From NCBI GenBank assembly GCA_003527555.1, contig DPWT01000024.1, positions 1 through 9,558 of the forward strand: 9,558 bases of DNA, in the 5' to 3' direction. This document shows positions 6,083 to 9,558 of this stretch, piece after piece; the stretch's first letter is position 1; every line of letters begins with the position of its first letter. Source of the stretch: Verrucomicrobiales bacterium. Its GTDB lineage: Bacteria > Verrucomicrobiota > Verrucomicrobiia > Verrucomicrobiales > Akkermansiaceae. Made by a program: the position numbers and the translations under genes. The notes beneath the pieces were generated by a model that worked only from the letters and a program-made list of their open reading frames with translations, was not told the origin of the DNA and made no database searches.

Positions 6083-6244
6083 CAGCAACGGCGAAAACAG
6101 GCGAAAGAGAAGTAATCTCTTATCATCAAAAAGCTTTCACGGTCGTAGTGACCTTAAATCCCAAATCCACACCCACGAGTAAAGATCTCCTTGCCTGTCG
6201 GCACAGCCTATTCTGCAGTAATCACGAGTTCACCTATCAGCCCA

Positions 6245-8641
6245 TTATTGAATGGAGCGTAGCTTCAGCCTCTCTGTCGTAGTCTCCAGATTTTTAATGA
6301 TAGCTTGAACACGTTCTGTGTGTGTGACCAATTTTTTTGCCTCGCGGTGTTCAACCAGATCTTTTTCAAGTTGTCTTAATTGAGGAAGTAGAGGTTTGGC
6401 TGCCGCACCATAAGATTCCAGTGCTTTCAGGCAGCGTGGAATCCTGCGTGCTTTACCCCAGTTCTGGATTTGCATCACATCAAGGCAAAGCGGAATCCCC
6501 TCACGGATTTTGTGTTTGGCGAGTAGTTCGAGGCCGGCGACTCGGATACCGTCGGCAAACATAATCCCACTGGGTGCCGGCACTGCCACCGCCTTGTGGA
6601 TCGCGGGCAACAGAGGTTTGATTTGTTCGTATGACAATTTACCATAAATTCCTGCGATGGTCCCACGTGCGCGACCATCTTCGTTAGTGAGGCATGCGAT
6701 AACCGCCTTCTGAAGAAGATCTTGATTAACATCTTTAAGTGACGAACGCCTCAGCATTTTTCCAAAAACGTAAGAACAAATGTAGCGCTGTTCCATCGCA
6801 CGGGGATCGTCCTTGGTAGCTCCTTTGATCAGCATCATGAGCATTTCTGGGAGGGCAACCATCGCCGCCTCTCCGATAGCAACAAGTGCATTCGCAGCCT
6901 GGATACGCAGCCACAAATCCTGGTTTTTGAGGTTTTTCCGCAGGGCGGGAACCGCTAATGCTGCCTTACCCTTGAGTTGGGCGAGTGCTTGGCAAGCGCC
7001 GTAGCGCGCTTCAAGGCTGTGCAAATCGAGCATTTTAATCAGTGCAGGCACAGGAGATGACATACCCTTACGGCGGGCCATGGCCATGGCAGCGCGTTCG
7101 CGCACAACAGGCGACCAACTTGTTAGGCGCTCATAGAGATGGGCAACATCTAACTGATCATAGGCTTCGTTCCGGTGATTATTACTCCAACCCCTACCGT
7201 CGACAACGATCGATTTAGCCTCGCTGGCACTGAGTGCTGGGATTACGCTGGAATTTTTACCAGTCAGCACAAGTTTTTTCAGCGGCATAGCGTAGGCAAT
7301 CAGATAGGCACCCGTGCCGTCCCAGCTTCTTGTGCTATCGCCCTTCATTTGAGGTGGCCCCTGATGCGGGAAGTTCCCATCCCATCGACGTGCCAAATCA
7401 TAATACCAAGCACCAAACTCGTTCATCCAAGCGCCTGTAGCATGCGGACCGGATTGGACAACTCCCGGCATTGCCCATGTCATGTTCCAGAAGTTTCCAG
7501 TATGACCGGTGTCACGTTCGTTACCGTGGCAGGCTAAACTCATTTTGGAAAAATACTCAGCAGCTTTAACCTCTCCAAGCAGGCTGAAAAGAACGGCCGC
7601 CATACCATTCTTTCCATTGTCATCGTGAGTCTGAATCCATGGTTTATGATCGCCGTAGGGAATGGATCCTTTGCCCACATAAAAACGAATCAGTTTGAGG
7701 CTGCGCTCAATAGCACGGTCAACTTCCTGAGCATTGACTCCCGCCTTGCGGGCTAAGACCAAAGATGTCGTCAGAGGAACCCCAGGCGCATTCATCATTC
7801 CGTAACCGACGAGCCGACCATCTTCACCCGCAAATTTGTGGCCCCACGAGCCAACGATACTCTGGCCGTTCGATGCCTCAAGCGCGAGGCGACGCAGACC
7901 AGGCATCACTGACTTGTCGCCCGTCGCCATGTGATACTCTGCCAGCAGCATAATGACATATCCATAATACCAACTCGCCATACCATTAGCTGAGTAACCA
8001 GAAGCCCACTTGGCTTCTCTTTCGATGAGCGAAAGGTAATTTTTATTTCCACTTGCAAGCAACGCGAGTGCATTGAGTGATCGGGTGACTGGGTTTGCCC
8101 TATACCCAGATTCGGACATTTTTTTCGCAAGCGCCTCACAACCCAGCTTAAGAATACGGGCCGATTTTGGGCAATTATAGGGTGCCGTAGCGCTGTAGCT
8201 ACCCAGAACAGGTAATTTAATGATTACATTTTCCTGCTTCCCTTTACGCCAACGGATGAGGGGTAGATTCCCCCTACCAGTATCGGACTCAGCAGCCGTC
8301 AGTGCCTTGCCAAACTCGGTTCGGGGATCGTATGAAAATGCTTTACCGGCAACGCCAAGAATCACATCACCCGTTTTGAGAACACCATCTGCCGGTGACT
8401 GCTTATCCACCTTGGTTACATAGATCTGCCGGGCATCGGTAGTTTCCATGCGGTTGCTGTAAATCCAGCCACGTGCACCCGTGGCACCGAGAGTCCACGT
8501 CTGACTCGCGCCCGCAGGAATGGGGTCGCCATTGACAAAGTCGGGCTTCGTCATCGTTCCCTTTCGGGCAGCATGCGCTGGAGCCAACAAAGCAAGGGTT
8601 AAAATAACAGCGACGAAATGACGTGTATTGAAGATTTTCAT
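6245..8641 (-). CDS. Secreted PDZ / alpha-toroid / HEAT-repeat protein (DUF6288-like)
   Basis: The 798-residue product starts with a signal peptide: a basic n-region, the hydrophobic stretch FVAVILTLALLAP, and a likely cut after AHA at residue 24. A PDZ-like domain follows at about 66-146, with SPADGVLKTGDVILGVAGKAF and a RWRKGKQENVIIKLPV strand pattern. Residues about 160-485 are helical and rich in Trp, Gly and His (for example HDDNGKNGMAAVLF, HTGNFWNMTWAMPG, GAWMNEFGAWYYDLARRWDGNF), resembling the alpha/alpha toroid of DUF6288 proteins common in Verrucomicrobia and Planctomycetes. From about 520 to 760 there are HEAT-like helical pairs (SPVVRERAAMAMARR, LEARYGACQALAQLKG, LWLRIQAANALVAIGEAA). 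No catalytic residues can be named; a carbohydrate or peptide scaffold in the periplasm is possible. The ATG at 8641 is supported by the signal peptide. It stands alone, convergent with selO. The 162-bp gap 6083-6244 holds only a weak 6-bp hairpin (6105-6121). Confidence 0.86.
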   Translation of the reverse strand: MKIFNTRHFVAVILTLALLAPAHAARKGTMTKPDFVNGDPIPAGASQTWTLGATGARGWIYSNRMETTDARQIYVTKVDKQSPADGVLKTGDVILGVAGKAFSYDPRTEFGKALTAAESDTGRGNLPLIRWRKGKQENVIIKLPVLGSYSATAPYNCPKSARILKLGCEALAKKMSESGYRANPVTRSLNALALLASGNKNYLSLIEREAKWASGYSANGMASWYYGYVIMLLAEYHMATGDKSVMPGLRRLALEASNGQSIVGSWGHKFAGEDGRLVGYGMMNAPGVPLTTSLVLARKAGVNAQEVDRAIERSLKLIRFYVGKGSIPYGDHKPWIQTHDDNGKNGMAAVLFSLLGEVKAAEYFSKMSLACHGNERDTGHTGNFWNMTWAMPGVVQSGPHATGAWMNEFGAWYYDLARRWDGNFPHQGPPQMKGDSTRSWDGTGAYLIAYAMPLKKLVLTGKNSSVIPALSASEAKSIVVDGRGWSNNHRNEAYDQLDVAHLYERLTSWSPVVRERAAMAMARRKGMSSPVPALIKMLDLHSLEARYGACQALAQLKGKAALAVPALRKNLKNQDLWLRIQAANALVAIGEAAMVALPEMLMMLIKGATKDDPRAMEQRYICSYVFGKMLRRSSLKDVNQDLLQKAVIACLTNEDGRARGTIAGIYGKLSYEQIKPLLPAIHKAVAVPAPSGIMFADGIRVAGLELLAKHKIREGIPLCLDVMQIQNWGKARRIPRCLKALESYGAAAKPLLPQLRQLEKDLVEHREAKKLVTHTERVQAIIKNLETTTERLKLRSIQ

Positions 8642-8652
8642 ATGATTACAGT

Positions 8653-8664
8653 AATTAGCTAATT
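8653..8664. promoter_or_regulatory. Perfect 12-bp palindrome upstream of the HEAT-repeat gene
   Basis: AATTAGCTAATT reads identically on both strands and lies 11 bp before the start codon of the leftward secreted HEAT-protein gene, in its gap to the divergent membrane-protein gene. TTAC-A-GTAA (8646-8654) overlaps its edge. It could be a repressor operator. An AT-rich palindrome of this size can also arise by chance. Confidence 0.28.
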
Positions 8665-8789
8665 CGCCAAAGGCATCGAGAATCTTTCAGAATCACTGAC
8701 AATGATCGATAAAAAACATGCGGAAGTTCATACACATTTCACTTTCGGTTCATCATCATTTCATCAAGTGCTGCCAACTTCACAGCGTT

Positions 8790-9071
8790 ATGAATAAAAA
8801 AACCAACGATATTGTTAGGAAATGGAGCGGCCCCGCCGTCTCTGTGGTCAGCTACGGACTGATCATCGGATTCGCGCTCAGCGGACTCGCCATCATGGGA
8901 ATCAGCGCACTGGTGTGGGTGATTTTCAACACCAGCCTGTTCTCGGGATTCGGACTACTCACCGGCGGACTATTTCTCTCGGCAGCGACAGCGCTCTTCC
9001 TCGGTAAATTGACCAAGACGGGTGACGCGCTGTATCGCAATCACGAAAAACAACAGACCGCCAAAGCCTGA
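8790..9071 (+). CDS. Small hypothetical membrane protein, two predicted helices
   Basis: I do not recognise a family. From ATG at 8790 the product has 93 residues: a basic cytoplasmic start (MNKKTNDIVRKWSG), a long hydrophobic stretch at about 15-46 (SVVSYGLIIGFALSGLAIMG and onward), a short turn near Asn47-Ser51, a second hydrophobic stretch at about 52-72 (GFGLLTGGLFLSAATALFLG), and a charged tail (GDALYRNHEKQQTAKA). The frame is open back to an ATG at 8718, but those 24 extra residues (MRKFIHISLSVHHHF...) are not membrane- or signal-like, so the inner start is preferred; neither has a clear Shine-Dalgarno sequence. It is divergent from the secreted HEAT gene and followed by a hairpin and the SRP RNA gene. 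A role in membrane stress or protein export is only a guess from position. Confidence 0.68.
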   Translation: MNKKTNDIVRKWSGPAVSVVSYGLIIGFALSGLAIMGISALVWVIFNTSLFSGFGLLTGGLFLSAATALFLGKLTKTGDALYRNHEKQQTAKA

Positions 9072-9081
9072 TCCAATTTTT

Positions 9082-9101
9082 CGGAAAGCGCTTGCTTTCC
9101 G
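9082..9101 (+). other. Strong 8-bp hairpin after the small membrane-protein gene
   Basis: CGGAAAGC (9082-9089) and GCTTTCCG (9094-9101) are perfectly complementary around a 4-nt loop, starting 11 bases after the stop codon at 9069-9071. No T-run follows on either strand, so it is not a typical intrinsic terminator. It could stabilise the mRNA 3' end, terminate weakly, or act in the ffs promoter region. Confidence 0.5.
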
Positions 9102-9120
9102 GTTATGTGTGGGTATGTGT

Positions 9121-9226
9121 TGCCCCGCTGTCAGGGCTGTGGAGTGTCGGCAGATGAATTTGGTCAGGACCGAAAGGTAGCAGCCACAGTTTGTCCGTCA
9201 TTGCCGCAGTTCCTGGCAGTATTTTT
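9121..9226 (+). ncRNA. ffs: Signal recognition particle RNA, small bacterial type (4.5S-like)
   Basis: This RNA binds Ffh and carries nascent membrane and secreted proteins to FtsY. The 24-nt stretch 9162-9185 is the conserved domain IV: it matches E. coli 4.5S RNA at 21 of 24 positions by memory of that sequence. The differences include a compensatory U-A to A-U swap flanking the apical stem and a GAAA in place of the GGAA tetraloop. The asymmetric TCAG/AGCAG loop needed for Ffh is intact. Outer helices also form: 9128-9135 with 9212-9219 (eight pairs, one G-U), CTGTGG 9137-9142 with CCGCAG 9204-9209, and an irregular helix further in. The 5' end is uncertain by several bases; the 3' end is set by the T-run from 9222. 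No Alu domain is present. Confidence 0.88.
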
Positions 9227-9228
9227 TT
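9212..9228 (+). terminator. Intrinsic terminator of the SRP RNA
   Basis: The 3' strand of the outer SRP RNA helix (9212-9219) is followed two bases later by seven T residues (9222-9228). The closing stem of the RNA thus acts as the terminator hairpin, as is common for small SRP RNA genes. Confidence 0.6.
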
Positions 9229-9322
9229 GGCTTGGTATTTTGGAGTGATCAGTCCCTCATCGGTCCGTGCTCTATTTCTCGTAAAATAAGCAAATTCCAC
9301 TGTAACATTTGCCGCTTTCGAT

Positions 9323-9346
9323 GGATAAGCTTAGGTAGGGATAAGC
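9323..9346 (+). repeat. Direct repeat GGATAAGC before the sigma-factor gene
   Basis: GGATAAGC occurs at 9323-9330 and 9339-9346, 16 bp from start to start, ending three bases before the sigma-factor ATG. The overlapping AGGG (9337-9340) could serve as a loosely spaced ribosome binding site. The repeat may be an operator half-site pair or chance. Confidence 0.3.
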
Positions 9347-9349
9347 AAA

Positions 9350-9558
9350 ATGGGCAAAAAAGAAAATCCAGATGACCTGCAGGCGTATGTCAACTTACTG
9401 GTCGAGCACCAGGATAGACTGCGTGCCTACATCTACACGCTCATCCCCGGCAGCCAGCATGTCAATGACGTCGTGCAGAACACCAATGCCGTGCTATGGC
9501 AAAAACGGAAACAGTTCGAGCACGGCACCAATTTCCTCGCCTGGGCATTCAACATTGC
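9350..9558 (+). CDS. ECF-type RNA polymerase sigma factor, N-terminal part (runs off the window)
   Basis: Sixty-nine codons are visible from ATG at 9350. The frame begins MGKKENPDDLQAYVNLLVEH and carries a sigma-70 region 2: QDRLRAYIYTLIPG (21-34), then NDVVQNTNAVLWQKRKQF (39-56) with the acidic-Val-x-Gln-x-Thr pattern for core polymerase binding, and GTNFLAWAFNI (59-69), the promoter-melting and -10-recognition segment. The N-terminal LPG/IPG-x-x-x-x-x-DV-Q-x-T-N-x-x-LW and F-x-x-GTNF-x-AWA pattern is typical of the Rhodopirellula/Verrucomicrobium sigma-70 group, abundant in Planctomycetes and Verrucomicrobia and often paired with a downstream FecR-like or membrane anti-sigma gene. Region 4 and any partner gene lie beyond the window. 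An ATG at 9321 is out of frame and stops at once, so 9350 is the start. Regulon unknown. Confidence 0.92.
   Translation, partial: MGKKENPDDLQAYVNLLVEHQDRLRAYIYTLIPGSQHVNDVVQNTNAVLWQKRKQFEHGTNFLAWAFNI

Noticed and set aside
6105..6121. Possible terminator hairpin after selO
   Set aside because: Only a 6-bp A/T-rich stem with no T-run on either strand; too weak to call.
6079..6282. Plus-strand open frame of 67 codons after selO
   Set aside because: It overlaps the end of the HEAT gene on the other strand, starts inside the selO stop region and shows no recognisable protein features.
8718..8789. Longer start for the small membrane protein
   Set aside because: The added His-rich residues look non-coding and are not a signal peptide; the ATG at 8790 gives a clean positive-inside topology.
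9103..9300. Minus-strand open frame of 65 codons
   Set aside because: It covers the SRP RNA gene; the RNA structure explains the sequence and the peptide is low in family-like features.

Overview
The window most likely comes from a marine-type verrucomicrobium (order Verrucomicrobiales). The evidence is a DUF6288-type PDZ/toroid/HEAT secreted protein, the start of an ECF sigma factor of the Rhodopirellula/Verrucomicrobium kind, intermediate GC, and starts that mostly lack strong Shine-Dalgarno sequences. The taxon is an inference; no rRNA is present.

Left part (1-1429): a leftward group in the order dacA/cdaA (c-di-AMP synthase), a 46-residue single-helix peptide resembling only the N-terminal membrane anchor of CdaR/YbbR, and bioD (dethiobiotin synthetase, cut by the window edge). 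The peptide gene starts inside the dacA 3' end, with an 80-nt overlap in another frame.

Middle part (1430-4623): rightward nrnA (DHH-DHHA1 phosphodiesterase), truB (tRNA pseudouridine-55 synthase) and prfA (release factor 1). nrnA faces dacA across a short divergent gap, so a c-di-AMP synthase and a candidate enzyme for breaking down its product pApA sit back to back. Both junctions, nrnA/truB and truB/prfA, are filled by arrays of a degenerate 7-nt unit (about CTCAACA) arranged as inverted arms. At nrnA/truB the arms enclose a decayed gene for a 23S-rRNA-intervening-sequence-type four-helix-bundle (S23) protein, and the right arm supplies the N-terminal codons of truB. At truB/prfA the arms are nearly empty and can fold into a 14-bp hairpin. 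This repeat-plus-S23 arrangement is the most unusual thing in the window and looks like a small mobile or formerly mobile element with one cargo-bearing and one empty copy.

Right part (4624-9558): selO (protein AMPylase) converges on a large leftward gene for a secreted PDZ/HEAT protein of DUF6288 type. Divergent from that gene are a 93-residue membrane protein, then a small-type SRP RNA (ffs) with a diagnostic domain IV and a T-run terminator, and the first 69 codons of an ECF sigma factor that runs off the window. No tRNA, rRNA, CRISPR array, intact transposase or phage gene was seen.
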